Shown here: positions 48,215 to 60,600 of the stretch, in pieces
Numbering within the stretch: the stretch's first letter is position 1
Layout of the letters: each line of letters begins with the position of its first letter
Assembly: GCF_043290135.1 (NCBI RefSeq)
Contig: NC_134701.1
Coordinates: 203,623,601 to 203,687,600, forward strand
Source of the DNA: Rhipicephalus microplus
Taxonomy: Eukaryota > Arthropoda > Arachnida > Ixodida > Ixodidae
Direction: 5' to 3'
DNA: 64,000 bases
Position numbers and translations under genes: made by a program
The notes under the pieces: model-generated
Seen by the model: the letters and a program-made list of their open reading frames with translations, nothing else
What the model was told of the DNA's origin: nothing
Databases searched by the model: none

Positions 48215-48435
48215 CCCCCATATTCACAAACGCTCCTCGACTTGACTTTCACCCTTCACTTGACAGAGTTGAGCACTGCGCCACTGCTCGGCTGACAATG
48301 ATGCTGCACCACTCAAGAATAGCAGCACATTATCACTAATATGCTGTGACTTGCCCTGCCTAGAGATGGCGCTCCCATCTGCTTTCTCGGGTGAAGGTGG
48401 AGCGTTGGGTGAAGTAACGTTCTAGAATACGGGGG
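48215..48435. mobile_element. MITE with ~20-bp TIRs and TAA target duplication
   Basis: It is present only in DR-C copy 2. Ends are CCCCCATATTCACAAACGCT and, inverted, CCCCCGTATTCTAGAACGTT. It is flanked by TAA at 48212-48214 and 48436-48438. A 3-bp TWA-type duplication is typical of PIF/Harbinger elements. It has no coding capacity. Confidence 0.8.
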
Positions 48436-48473
48436 TAAGCCTCTCTAAGGCAAGTTTGCGAACAAGTCCCAAG

Positions 48474-48541
48474 CACCAGTGTGACTCAGTGGTAGATTAT
48501 TGGGCTGTCACGCAGCGGACCCGTGTTCGATCCCCACTGTG
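48474..48541 (+). repeat. tRNA-Gly-like core of DR-C, better preserved
   Basis: GTGACTCAGTGGTAGATTAT (A-box region), CTGTCACGCAGCGGAC (anticodon region, Gly-GCC-like with TCA) and GTGTTCGATCCCC (B box). It is SINE-like; the acceptor stem is not formed well. Confidence 0.65.
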
Positions 48542-48670
48542 TCCTTGGTACTTGGTGCTTTTGTCATTTCTTGCGATGTGGTTGCGCATACCAGTGGTGG
48601 CGACGGCGGCGGACATTTACGGCGTCGCACATGACCCGAGTTGTGGTCTCATGACAGCTTTCGCTGTAAT

Positions 48671-49114
48671 AAATGTATACAAAAGAAATATACCACTGAA
48701 AGTTGCAAACTGGGCACAGGTAGAGTTTTGATTACTTCACGGACACCAGCTTTCGAGCGATACGTCAAAGAAAAAATGCATATGAATTTGTCGAGGAAGA
48801 AAGCCTCATAGTTGAATAAAAGTTTATCTTTCTCTGAATATAAAACGTGTGAGCAATGTCTTTCCGGCATGGTAGCTCCACTGATTCAGCTGGTCATGCA
48901 AGATGCTTGAATTTGCTGGGACTCATCTCCAATAGTACATGTCCATTTTCTTGACCAATTGTCCATGTCAAGCACATAGACTAATTGTTTGTGTGCTTGA
49001 CATCACGCCACGCATGATGATGAGTCGAGCACATGCATGGTCACCCATTATTACAAATAACTTCTGCCGATTGGTGGCGGAATGCTAATAAAATCAATAA
49101 TTAGGACTAAGTGC
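48671..49114. other. Spacer with 10-bp hairpin
   Basis: GTCAAGCACA (48967-48976) and TGTGCTTGAC (48992-49001) form a perfect hairpin with a 15-base loop. Otherwise not recognised. Confidence 0.45.
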
Positions 49115-49290
49115 TATCATCTTGGTTAGCTTGATTGGTAGAGAAACCACCCGGGAAAGACGTTGGTTTCGCGTTTGATGACTCAAGCAGGACGACTTTT
49201 TTCAATCAGAAGGATTTACTTTTTTGTTAAATTTCCCTGAGTGTTTTAGTGGTTTTGTGCTACGAACGGGTCATTGCTTATTATCTGTTG
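49115..49290 (+). repeat. tRNA-like SINE-type element, degenerate
   Basis: CTTGGTTAGCTTGATTGGTA resembles an A-box arm. ACCCGGGAAAGACGTTGG and CGCGTTTGATGACTC stand where the anticodon arm and B box would be. A T-rich section follows. It differs from the Ruka-like and Gly-like families. Confidence 0.45.
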
Positions 49291-51038
49291 CAACCATGTG
49301 CATCGTGGTGAAATTCGGCGGAATTCACTTGCGAGGTGGAATTTTATTATGAACATAGGCGAGTACGTGAGTGGCTTGAAAATTTAATTTAAATCGTTTG
49401 CTTGCTATGTCACACTTTCATGACCTTCGTGGTGAATAATATATTCTTTTATGTCGCTAAGCTGGACATTCCTGCGTAACAAAACTTGGTGGAGTGGTAT
49501 GTAGCGAGGGTGGTCGTCATGGCAGAGGTTCACATTAACTCTCTCTGTGCTGAAGAGGCCGTACGACGAGCGATGGGCGCCTATGTCAATCAGTCTAGCT
49601 TTCCCAGAGGCATATGTACATTTTGAATATGGGCCTTGTCTTCCTTGGCGTGGTAGTTTTAAAAGGGTTAGCTGTTCTTGTCGATCTACGTCAAAGGCAC
49701 CTTGTGCAAAACTAGCTCCGCTTATCAATTTGTTGGCGACTCCGTCTGAGGCATTGTATTACCCTCAATATAAGCTCCATAGCCCATTATGTTTCCATCC
49801 ACAGCTTTTCACTTTTACTGTGGATAAAATTCATCTTTGTTAATAACCTACTTTTTGTTCTTTTCCTATGCATTTTATTATTTTTCAACAGTTTTTAGTC
49901 CTCAAGCACACTGCAGCCAAATGGGCTTGTTTTTTGTCGACCTGCATGTCTAGATCTTTTGGTTTTATTATTTCGCTCCTATTTTGCTCAAAATCAACTT
50001 GTAATACCTGTAATAACTTAAAATTTATAATGTCTAAATTGTGAAATGTGCAGACGTATAAAGATTGTAGGTATAGCTTTCCTCAGTTGGATCTTCTTGT
50101 TCCAAGAAGGTACACTAGTGCTATGGTATAACATTTCAGTCAAAACTGCTAGCTTTGAAACCTGTTTTTTTTTCATCGTTACCTTGCAATGCACGTCTAT
50201 TGGCATTTTAAGTCCTCGGAGAATTTCATTACATGGCGAAATGGCACCCACGCACCTAAAAATAGGTCGAGACAAAGCCCAATCAAGCTCTTTTGGCGGC
50301 GTATTCTTTTTCTTCTCTTCTCCACAAGTACGTTAGCAAGTGTCTAATTTCCAGAAGACAATTATTTCCGTACTAATTAGATCCCAAATTGCTATTCCGC
50401 ACGGTGCCAGCTTCATTCTATATCGGTGAAGGCACGTAATTGGGGTCATCTTGACTGATCGAACATCTCCAGCTACGCCTCAGTTCTTTTCTAAATTGCA
50501 TCGTCAATAATTTCATTTGATGCTCTTCAACGTTTGGCGGTGAGCCGTCTTGTGGTTCATCATTGTGTGCAATGCCCACGCTTTATTACGTACGTCTAAG
50601 TTCAAAACGAAAGAACTTCTGGTAATGCTGCACCGCGACTCAAGTGAGGCCTGTGTACATCAATTTTTTATATAATAGAGGTCATCTTTGATGCGCTGTC
50701 TGGAAATATTAAGGCCGATAATAACGCTGTTGTTTTTATTCGTTTACTTATCTTTACAGTCTGTGAATGGCACATTTTCATGAAGATGCGTAAGTTGTCC
50801 TGGACCACTTCGAGTCTTTTCGTTCTCATTTCTTGTTGTTTCATATGTCGCCTTTTGTAACGATGTGTGCGCATGTTTGCAACGATGAAAGCCAAGCACC
50901 AAAGACGCGAAGTAACGCATATTGCTCACGAAACTCCTTGTATATCTTCCTCAGCATTGCGCCTGATCTATAAAGTGGAGTATATGTTCTTGTGCCATCT
51001 ATGACTTGTAGTTTTGGAGCATTCTGAAGCGCTCTCCT
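49291..51038. other. No recognised feature
   Basis: Mostly T/A-rich unique sequence. A 107-codon minus-strand frame (49405-49728) looks compositionally protein-like (LCHDDHPRYIPLHQVLLRRN) but matches nothing I know. Confidence 0.35.
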
Positions 51039-51061
51039 GAGAGAGAGAGAGAGAGAGAGAA
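51039..51061. repeat. (GA)n run
   Basis: 23 bp of GA. It may be a LINE (TC)n tail on the minus strand, but no adjacent LINE 3' block is seen. Confidence 0.9.
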
Positions 51062-53154
51062 AGGCTGAAGAAAGAAAAATATGAAACGTCTCTGCCTCTC
51101 CTTCACGACAGAGCTGCGGAACGACCAGTCAAAGATGGCATTAATGCAGAAACTTGTGTTGAGCTTTCGATTGTTTGGAAGTGTCGTGAATACCTCTGCG
51201 TGTCACAGTGAGTGCCGCAGCGAAGTACGCGCAGCTTCAGCTTCCGCATAACTATTTCTGTCTGGCTTTCTGCCTAAAATTTATATTGAGATATATGAAC
51301 TGATTGTGTTTCATCAAAAGTTCTAGTCCTTATCCCCCCCGCCCCTTACGGACCCGCTCTTTTTACTTACTATCCCGACGGAAGTTCACTTCAAAGCAAC
51401 ATTTCCCTCCTTATTTACGATAACGTCTGAAAAAAAAAATGATGCTTTCACTAACTAGACAGTCACCAAAATAAGGTTCAACTAAACTTTTAGAATTCTG
51501 AAATTAGCATTTGATCCGGCTTACGTAAAAAATTGTAAAAGAGCAACGAGACTTTATTACCTGTGGAATTCAGTGTTAGGAAGCAACTTTTTCTTGAAGG
51601 CTTGCCGATATGAGAATATATAACACGTTCCACTTCGCGCATCCATATTGCACATATTTCATACGCGTCAATTTCGAGGTCGCAGATCAGGTGCAGCTGC
51701 CAGCGTAAAGAGCATTCACCGGAACTTCAGGCTTACTGGATGGTTTTGAGACTTTTTCTTTAAACCTACTTTGCTAAAGTGCGCTCTCCGGCACACCAAA
51801 TTATCCCTTAGGGAATTTTTCATTTTTATTGCCTAGGTGCTTCTACCGGAAAACAAATATGTGCCTGCTTTTTGTGCTTGTGGGTTCTTTTTTTTAATCA
51901 TGTCCTCATTCACGATCTGCTATCGTTGTTAGAAAGACAAAACATAAATAAGACTATATTCTGGAACACATATGCATTACGTTGGATGAGAAAGGGTATT
52001 AAATTCCGCACCCTAAACTGTGCAGAACCTTTACGCGCTGATATCGCAGACTAAAACTAGTATCGGTCCCAGTATAATTTATTTGATATATGGTTACAGC
52101 TTAAACTGGCTAAAACATTCAAGGATACACAAATATAGTTGATACATGCACTGGTAACGTAGATACTTTGAGGAAAGCAATTTGGCTGTTTGCCACGTGA
52201 TAACTGCTTAGAGCTAGATAACTAGTCACCCACTTAGATTTTCAATATGAATAACTAAGATATAAAAATAAACCTTGAGCAAGTGAGAAAGTTATGAATC
52301 TGAGTGAAGTTGTGCTCCCGTTTCGAGAAATGTAGAAAATCGCTAAAATGTCAGTACGGTAATATCGCAAAAGTAAGAGAAATCTTAGTATTTGTTTTAT
52401 TAATTGGGTGCAATATTGCTCAAATCTATCAAGATGGATTATTTTAACACGAAATGTGCTGGCACTCTTTTCTGCTGTATGTTAAAGGGAAATAGAATTG
52501 AAAGAGAGAAACGAAGCCGAACACAGCGAAATAGCGAAATTAAGGCATAGAATTAGGAATTGAGATGAAAGACCAAAAAAAAAGAAAAAAAGAAAAAGAA
52601 AAACAGGGTAAAATATAGGAATAAGAAAAATAGTTCAAAAGAAAAATATAAAAAGGAATAGATAGGAGATATGATTCCGGTTATGTGTAGAGAAAGGCGA
52701 AAAATTCGGCAGATCCCACGTAACTGGAATCCACGTTATGCGAAGCATGCAGAAGAATGTGACCATGTTGCAATTTGTTTATTGAGCGACACTTCATGAA
52801 ATAACGCTAAATTAATGTACAAATGTCGCACACATAGACATATGTTGAAGAGTTGCTTATGTTTATATAACCAGTTGTTTGCAGTTGCGCAAAGATGCCA
52901 ACTAGAACATGCGTATTAGCAACACCAGAAGCTGATATGAAGCACTGATGCTCGCGGAGATGCTTGCCCTGGACACTGCTTCATAAATCAACTTTAGCGT
53001 ATGGCAACTAACCTCATCTGACGTTAACCCGACGTGACGGCTGTATCAAAAAAGTGCATATGTAATGTTTATAAAATTGGGTAGGCAGCACTGAAACCGC
53101 TATTACCGTTTCACGAAGATTAGCGTCTATTTGAAAACTAGTTCCGAGATCTGG
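51062..53154. other. AT-rich unique stretch
   Basis: No gene. The stretch 52490-52680 is strongly purine-rich on the plus strand with an A-run block near 52574-52602. Confidence 0.45.
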
Positions 53155-53425
53155 CGTAGCTCTGTGGTAAAATGCTTCAATGGCACCCAGAATGCTTGGG
53201 TTCAATTCCAGCTGGGACTCGCCGGGTAGACGCTACCAACGTCGGGTATTTCTTAACACACGTGCGTTAAAATTGCCCGTGTCTGTTCTCGCCGTTCCTG
53301 AGCAGATACCAAGTGTCAATCACCTTTGGCACATATCCGCATACCATCGGCACATACCCGCCCGTGGGTATGTGCCACTGTCTGGTGGGAAGTGTTTGAT
53401 GACGTACGTGACGGGATTGTGACAT
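53155..53425 (+). mobile_element. tRNA-headed SINE-type element with terminal hairpin
   Basis: The head is GGCGTAGCTCTGTGGTAAAA with B box GGTTCAATTCC (about 53209). It is followed by GCTACCAACGTCGGGTATTT and CTGAGCAGATACCAAGTGTC. A perfect hairpin GGCACATACCC/GGGTATGTGCC lies at 53349-53359/53366-53376, with a related partial phrase GGCACATATCC just upstream. TSDs were not resolved. Confidence 0.65.
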
Positions 53426-53519
53426 TATTCATGTATTGACAAGCACGTCGTATTTGTCAGACCATCTTAACCTCTCATGCTATTTGGTTCACGCCAAGTA
53501 AATGGGGTAGCCACGAGAG

Positions 53520-53612
53520 CACCCAAGCGTAAGCGGCTAGATAGATAGATAGATAGATAGATAGATACGCTCAATGTCGCTGAAGTTCGCTAAGAAATGC
53601 TTCGCATTAAAA
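53520..53612 (-). repeat. Satellite composite anchor with short GATA array
   Basis: The GATA array (53538-53567) is flanked by the anchor in reverse (CTCAATGTCGCTGAAGTTCG then AAATGCTTCGCATT), exactly as in copies 1, 2 and 4, but the 147-bp units are missing. It is a truncated member. Confidence 0.8.
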
Positions 53613-56600
53613 AAAACAAGTACATAGAAAGAGAAGGATAGAGGCAAAAGAACTGAAGACAAAAAAGCAGATAAATTACTAGACATAGAAAAGAAGAGGT
53701 AGAAAGCAAGATCACACAAATGTTGATATAAAAAGAGAGAAAGCATGTAGGCTTGTAAAGTAAACTCAAGCAAGTTAAATTTGCCGTGTGGCGTAGAAAA
53801 ACCATCATCCCAATGAACTGCACTCATAAACTGGCGCCTAAAAAATGCCGTGACGTCTTTTTCTTCTGCATTACTTCCAGAACATCCGAGTTCATATCTA
53901 CCGTGTGAGTCTGCCGGCTCTGCTGGGACGCCGCCTTGCGTTACTTTGTGCAAGCTGCTCTATTTTTCCTCTTCACAAACCTTGCACCATCTCGTGACAC
54001 TCAGTGGAACTCATGTGCTGTATTCAAATAATATACTATAATTTTTCACACACTGTACCAAAATTTATTGTTACCACATGTCAGTGTGTCAATTTCCGAC
54101 AAACTTGCCTTTCTTAGCACACATCGGAGCAGAGGGCATGAAAAGCAATGTGTGTTATTCACATTCCAGCCACGTGCTCTAGCGAACCACTGAGAAAAAC
54201 ACATCTGTCGCATGCCAGGAACATATGTGGACTCCACGTACGCCCGTCAACTGTGAGACTACGTGGCTCCGTCCGCGTATGGAGGATATTGAAATGTCAT
54301 GCTCAATGTGGCGTGTAGCATCTTCAAATGCTGGGCGGCCGGGAGGCACCTATGCTACATGATGATTTGCCAATACCACTTCACCTGCTGTGGACGCTGT
54401 AATATATCGCCGCGTATCCACGGCTAGCATCCCTTCCGTCTTCCGTTTGGGGGCAATAAGAGTGCGTGTTGGGCGGGGTGTGGGTGGCGTGTTGTTGCAG
54501 TGTAGCCCAGGATATTTTCAACCAATCATGTTGGTTTTGCGCAGTGGGCTGCTGGAAAGAAACATAGTACGGCTTCCACGCAAGAACGAATCAGCGAACA
54601 GTGAATATTCGTCTCAATATACACAAAACTAAATTTTACCACACCACCCTCAACAACCTTGAAAACAATAATTATTAAATAAGTTGCATATAAGAAAACT
54701 CGCCTTGCTGGCTAAGCAAGTGTGGTGTCGAAATGAAGACGTAGAATATAGTGTCCGATTTTCAGTCGGGTCTCTGCATTTCGACGTGGGTGAAATTGAG
54801 GAACACCCGTAATTGTAGACTTAGGTACACGCCAATAAAAGTGATTTAAATAATTCTTTGTTGTTCTTTGATGCTAATAAGAAGCGTCATAACATTTTAT
54901 TTGAAAAAAAAAAGCTTCCTAGATGACAAAAAATTGATCGCAGGTCCCCAGGGCTGTAGTCATCACGGATCTTTTATTGTAAAACCATTACGTCCTGTGT
55001 CTATTGCATCGTGTGTGATGTTAAACTTACATCAATGCCATATAAACCCAGGGTAGGGACCATGCAACTCTTTACAGAGAACAACGAAAATCACCTCCTA
55101 GTAAGCTAAAATTATTTTATTTCACAATCAAATGACTTTTCCTGCTGTGGCACTACTGAAATTTCAGGACAAATTGGCTCAATCAGTACGGAGGTCAAGA
55201 GGGCAGCCGTCAGGCCAAATTAAGCAATTTAAGAGTAAACACAATTCAATCATAATTTCACATGTATCTTTGATGGGTACGCTTTCTTATGCATATTTTG
55301 CATGCAGTTGCCTGTTACAAGACGTTAGAGAAACCAACGGTCAAACCAATAAGTGCTTGCCTAGTTGTATATAAAATTCACAGATAGGGCTCAGGAGATT
55401 GATAGTGCCACTCAAGGTAATATTTATTCACACTAGAGAAGAATTAAAATGAAATGTAAGGAAGTTAACTATGTTTAAGCAACGTTCTGCCCTGTACAGA
55501 TGAAGCTGAAGAGCGTAGGAAAGAATGAAGAAGAAAAACAATCTCGCATCCTCTCTCACCAGGGACTGTCAGGGAATAGTGACACAATGAAGGCTTGCAG
55601 GTGATGATTCCAAGGTAATTTGTGCACTTCATATTGTTTCAGTTGTCTTACTGTTCAGGAGAGTGTCCTACAGAAAATTATAAGATTTACAAGCTCAGTC
55701 CATATTATACTGAAATGCGCATGACATCAAAGCAAGAAGTACTCACGCTTTTCGTGTAAGGAGTAATGTTATATTGTAATCGCCACACAGCTGTGTGGCA
55801 CCAGACAATGAAGCAAACAACTAAGGAGGAAGAGACAGGAGAAAAACAGACAGACAGGCCAACATATTAAGAATATTAGTTGTACCACTGTATGCGGGAA
55901 AAATGATGAAAAAAATGATGAATGAGTCTGCAATATAGAGACGTAAATGAAAACAGAGATATAAAACAGAGCGATGGGTAGTACACGCAAAGCCTTACTG
56001 TCTATCACTCTTGGTGGTACTCGAAGTCACTATCTGTCAATAAACACCTGTGCAAGTAGGTTGTCCTTAGCACGAGCTTGCGCCCTTGTGCTTAGCAACA
56101 TGAAGCCATAGTCAGTGTTTTACGTAATGTCCACGGCGGGTAAAAAAAGTAAATGTATTTCGGCCTTTATTAATTGCTCTTGTGAACATTATGTATTACT
56201 CAATAGGCCAATCTTGGTTAATATTATTGTTTCTGTTTCGCAATAAGGCAGCATCAATCATGCACGCACAACGTACACTGGAAGATTATGTTAAAGTTAA
56301 ATCAGCAAAGCTAGACTTAAATAACAAGGCAATCAAGCTTAACCCAGATGATGCTTCTTTTGTTGAGGCAACCTATTAATTAGAGTACAGGCTTTTATAC
56401 TCCTCCTTACTCGCTGTTGCAAACATAGTTATGGCACATAACGCATTCGAGAAAGAGCTAAACGCAGGGAACAATTTTTTTCTTTGAAGGAACAATAGTG
56501 CGGACGCTCACGCAAATTTAGAAAACGTATTTCAAACGGCACTTAGTTCTGCAAAAGTAAACTATTTCAGTCAATGAACAAGTAAGACGATGCTTTTCAC

Positions 56601-56756
56601 AAACGATAAAGCACGCCACTTAGTTACCACTAAATAATGCAGCTTGCACAGCGGAAGCCTATTCGTTTCTTCGTACAGCAGCGGGTCAGAAGGCAACTAC
56701 CCACTTCATAAGTGCCACAAGTGCTGGCGCTTCTATCGTGAGCGTACTGAGTTTTC
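53613..56756. other. No recognised feature
   Basis: The first 150 bp are purine-rich. The remainder is unique AT-rich DNA. A perfect 18-bp palindrome GCCACACAGCTGTGTGGC lies at 55782-55799. No domain-bearing frame. Confidence 0.45.
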
Positions 56757-57699
56757 TTTAGGGGCGAAGCTCTTTATAGCGGCACCCGTTAATCCCTCGT
56801 AGCCGTTGTAGTGTGTAACAAGTATAACATTTCGACCTTCAAGGTGGTGCCCGGTAAGAGGTTTCTTCTGTGCGTTGTTGAACAATAAAAAATAACGCTC
56901 AATGTACATACTAATGGTTGCTATATGGGGAATGAGAGACAGGAGCATTCGGCTTTTAGTTAACGCGCACGCTGCAATCCCCATTAGCAGCCATTGGCCT
57001 TAACATTGAGCCTTATCTGATAAGAAAGGGTTGCTACATTATACTCGCTGGGTGTAACCTCCTTAGTTTTAGAAAGGTTTAGCGAGCGGTGAGCAGCAGT
57101 GTCATGAATACAATGAACTAGTATATACCATCAATGAACTCGAGGTGGTTAAAGATGAGAAGTTGACACGAAGCACAAGCCGTAAGGAAGTAAAAGCTGA
57201 ATTCTCCTGTCTCTCATTTCCCATTAGCAGCCACTAGCATGTACATTGAGCACTATCTGACAGGAAAAGGTGGCTACGTTATACTCGCTGGGCGTAACCT
57301 CCTTGGTTTTAGAAAGGTTTAGCGAGCGTTGGGCCGCAGTGCCATGAATACAGTGAACTAGTATATACCATGAACTCGAGGTGGTTAAAGGTGGGAAGTG
57401 GACCCGAAGCGCAAGCTGTAAGAAAGTGCGCGTGTGCCACCTCTTGTTTAATCCTTGGAATGTCCGCTGGGTGGCGGTGCTTCTATATGCGGAATATATG
57501 ATGCAAAGATGCGAGATGGCGGTACTTGGAGTGTTGACTAGATGGACGAATGGACACACAGACAGATGGATGGACGAACGCACGGATGGCTGCATTGGCG
57601 GACGAACGCCAGCAAGGACGGAAGCAAGAACGAATGGATGGACGAATGCTTCGCCCCACTCTCCATCATTCACTCCGTAGATATGCTGCCAATTTTTAG
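56757..57699 (-). repeat. Dispersed repeat DR-A with internal duplication
   Basis: TTTAGGGGCGAAGCTCTTTA to ACTCCGTAGATATGCTGCC. Like the 45.8-kb copy it has the tandem middle duplication (CCATTAGCAGCC at about 56980 and 57220, period 240 bp). The array is at 57540-57640. Confidence 0.87.
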
Positions 57700-60600
57700 T
57701 CACGAGCAACGGCGCAGCGCTCTATAAGATGCATTGAGTGATTCAGCATTTATAGGTGTTGTTTTTACTTGCGGAGCCAAAGAAGTACCTTGCGCTGCTG
57801 CAATCAGCCGCGCTAGGCAAAGCGCTCTTTTCTCGTTAGGAACTGCCACTGCCGGCGTTCACAGTACGCTCGGTGCAGTTGTTCAGTGCCTGGAAAAGTT
57901 TGTGGTTGAACGCAGCACACTACATACTCTTACTTTTTTTCATGAAGTTCGAAACATGTACAAACTCTCGCAGGTTTCCCTTTGCCTATTAATCTTTCCT
58001 CTAGTAGGCAAAACAGCCTTGCCTGATAGCGTTTCGAACACTTTAGAAAGCGCTGTAGGCCTCAGGTACACCTTTTATGAGAGGATACAGCCGCTCCTCG
58101 TACATTTTGTGTCGTGCAGCTTTCAAACGAAAGAAGCTTTTTCCTATCTGACTATAGTTAATATTTGCCGTTGTGCTTGAGGAATGACAAGGCCTCCTAG
58201 GGAAGAATAGCTAAAAATAGCGTTCTGTGTTCGCTATTGGTCAGGCAAGGACTTCCACATATTTACGTTTCTTCCTTTAAGGACGGAATATTGAGACTTT
58301 AGCATTATCAACATACAGCTTTCCCCCACTCTAGAAATACTTTCCTGTTACTTAGCCAACGGCAAGTCTTTCTGGTGAACCTCTCTGCCATCTCCCTTTT
58401 TGTTGACTTCCTTTTTTTTATTCGTTACTGTTTCTACGAACGACCAATGAAATTCCGACAAATCCATGCTATATCACAAAAAATGAAACCCCTTTTTTTT
58501 CTGAAAATCAGGGATGCAAAATTTACGACGCCGAAAGTGAAGAAATAAAACAAACAAGGTTGACTGAACCACACTGTTGTATCTCTGGGCCTGTTGTCAA
58601 AGGGATACTGAATATGGAAATTGAAAAGAAGTGACGTTCTGCTTACGGCAAGGGCGCATTGAATATTTATTAGAGCGCAAGGGTGCAAGTGGTGTCAAAA
58701 GACGGTTTGGTTGTGGCTGATTTGCACACATCACTCCGATGTGCCGTTGGTACTGCGCTGATGCATGCAAGCATCGCCAGACAGGGGCATCTTCAACACA
58801 GCCATGAATATTTTGATTTTTCTAATACTCTTTCTTCAGTGTAGGTTTTTAGGAATGATGTTATTAGGAAAGATATGCTGGTTAGATAAATACCAATAAC
58901 TAAATAATGGGGACGCCGCTACTGCAAGAGCGTACTTAAATGACAGAACGATAAATACCCCTGTCATATCGAGCCGCCTAAGTGCACTTTCAAGTAGCCC
59001 ACTTCACCTCTAGGGTAATTTACGTGGTGTCACACGGGAAGGTTTATTGACACTTGCTGCAAGACGCACATTCCAGCGAGTGCGTTCGCCAAATTCACTT
59101 CAATGTGACGGAGAGTCTATCCTCAGTAGCACTACCTCAAAAACGAATGACTCACTGCATCCGAAGCCGAGTTTATCGCATTGTAAACTATATCAATCTT
59201 ATGAGGAATATTCTTGTGCTATAAAACATACTATACTACAAAACCTGCACCGCTATTCTCGCCATTAAGCAGCTTACAGCCACGACCACCATGGGCATGC
59301 CCATCGCTCACCATGCAACGGCTGCAGCCACCACGTTTGAACGTAATGTTTTGTTTTAGGGGCTGTTTTCAGTTATAACATATACTTTACAAACATTTCC
59401 TGAAATGACAAATATCTATTGAACTACTTAGCTTCCTACTCCCGGTCGCATCTAAAGTCTACTTACGCTTCTCTTGTAGCTGCAGCGCGTTGCCAAAAGT
59501 GACATTCTGAGACCACCAGTGCACTAGTTCAAAACGACATGAAATTCGCCAGTGTGACCCAGGTATGACTTTAGATTTTGAGAGATGTGAAAAATATTCG
59601 CCGTGGCAGCTCCAAGGCAGAAGTAGTTTGTCCTTTATTGAAAAAAAAAACAGGTTTACCGAGATACACAAACAAAGTATCAGCCTTATGATGCCATTTT
59701 TTCACAATTGTTTGTTATTTTCTTTTATAAGAATACATAAACACAATAATATATGAGGCAAGCGTGAGAGATAATCCTAGCCACAAAAATAAAACTACAT
59801 GGCAGACGGTAACAGTGTATACCTATTGGAAAATTTTCTGTACACAGCTGCGTGTTTTGGGCGCCACACAGCAAACTAAAAATAAATTCCACTGTCATAA
59901 CGTTATATATTATTTTAGACTTTCTTTCCTATATTCTCGAATAACTTCAGCTTTTATGTGCAAAAAAGTTCATACTATGTATACGTAATATAGAACTGTG
60001 TATAGTGTACGTTTAAAAATCAAGAACTAAAAAGTATCTGGCTCATTAATTACAGAGCAGCTTTATTTAACGATACCTATAGGTCCAGTTAACGTTAATT
60101 AGGAGGTAGGTTATTCAGCAACAAAAACCTCACAATGCAATCAAAAATCAAAGCTGGGCGGTGCGTCAGTTAAACAAATGAATACGAAAGACCAAGAAAC
60201 AATATATCAACTACTGCGATTAATAAACAATAGTACCACTTTCCTGTCTTCCCCGGTTTTTGTTTATGAGAGGAGAGCATGCATGACTTGGCATCAGATT
60301 ACCACATACCAGAATGATATGCATGTAACCATGAAAAAATTTCCCATAGTAACACTAACTTAGGAAAATTAATACTCAAAGCCATTTTTATGCATACTTG
60401 TAAGGATAGTGCGCGAAAAACATAAAATTTTGAAGACGAAATAAACCGAACGATGGAACATAGATTTTGTTTCATACTGAATGTTGTCGAAGCGAAAAAA
60501 TTTGCCTTTTCGCTGCTTTCTGTTCAGTGAACATGCGTGGCACACAAGAACTGACAATAGGCCAGTTCTGGCATTGTGTCTCGCCAGGTCTTTCTTCGGG

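Larger units (their letters stand above)
47757..48670 (+). repeat. Composite repeat DR-C, copy 2
   Basis: It is collinear with 22134-22830 throughout, including GTGGTATCCGCTAAACACTT, the tRNA-like core and the GGCGGC-type run. It ends TGACAGCTTTCGCTGTAA, with the inverse of CAGCGAAAGCT better preserved than in copy 1. It differs mainly by the 221-bp insertion at 48215-48435. Confidence 0.8.

Noticed and set aside
57734..58180. 148-codon ORF as a host gene
   Set aside because: No domain, no signal or splice context, and no supporting neighbours; kept only as a mention.
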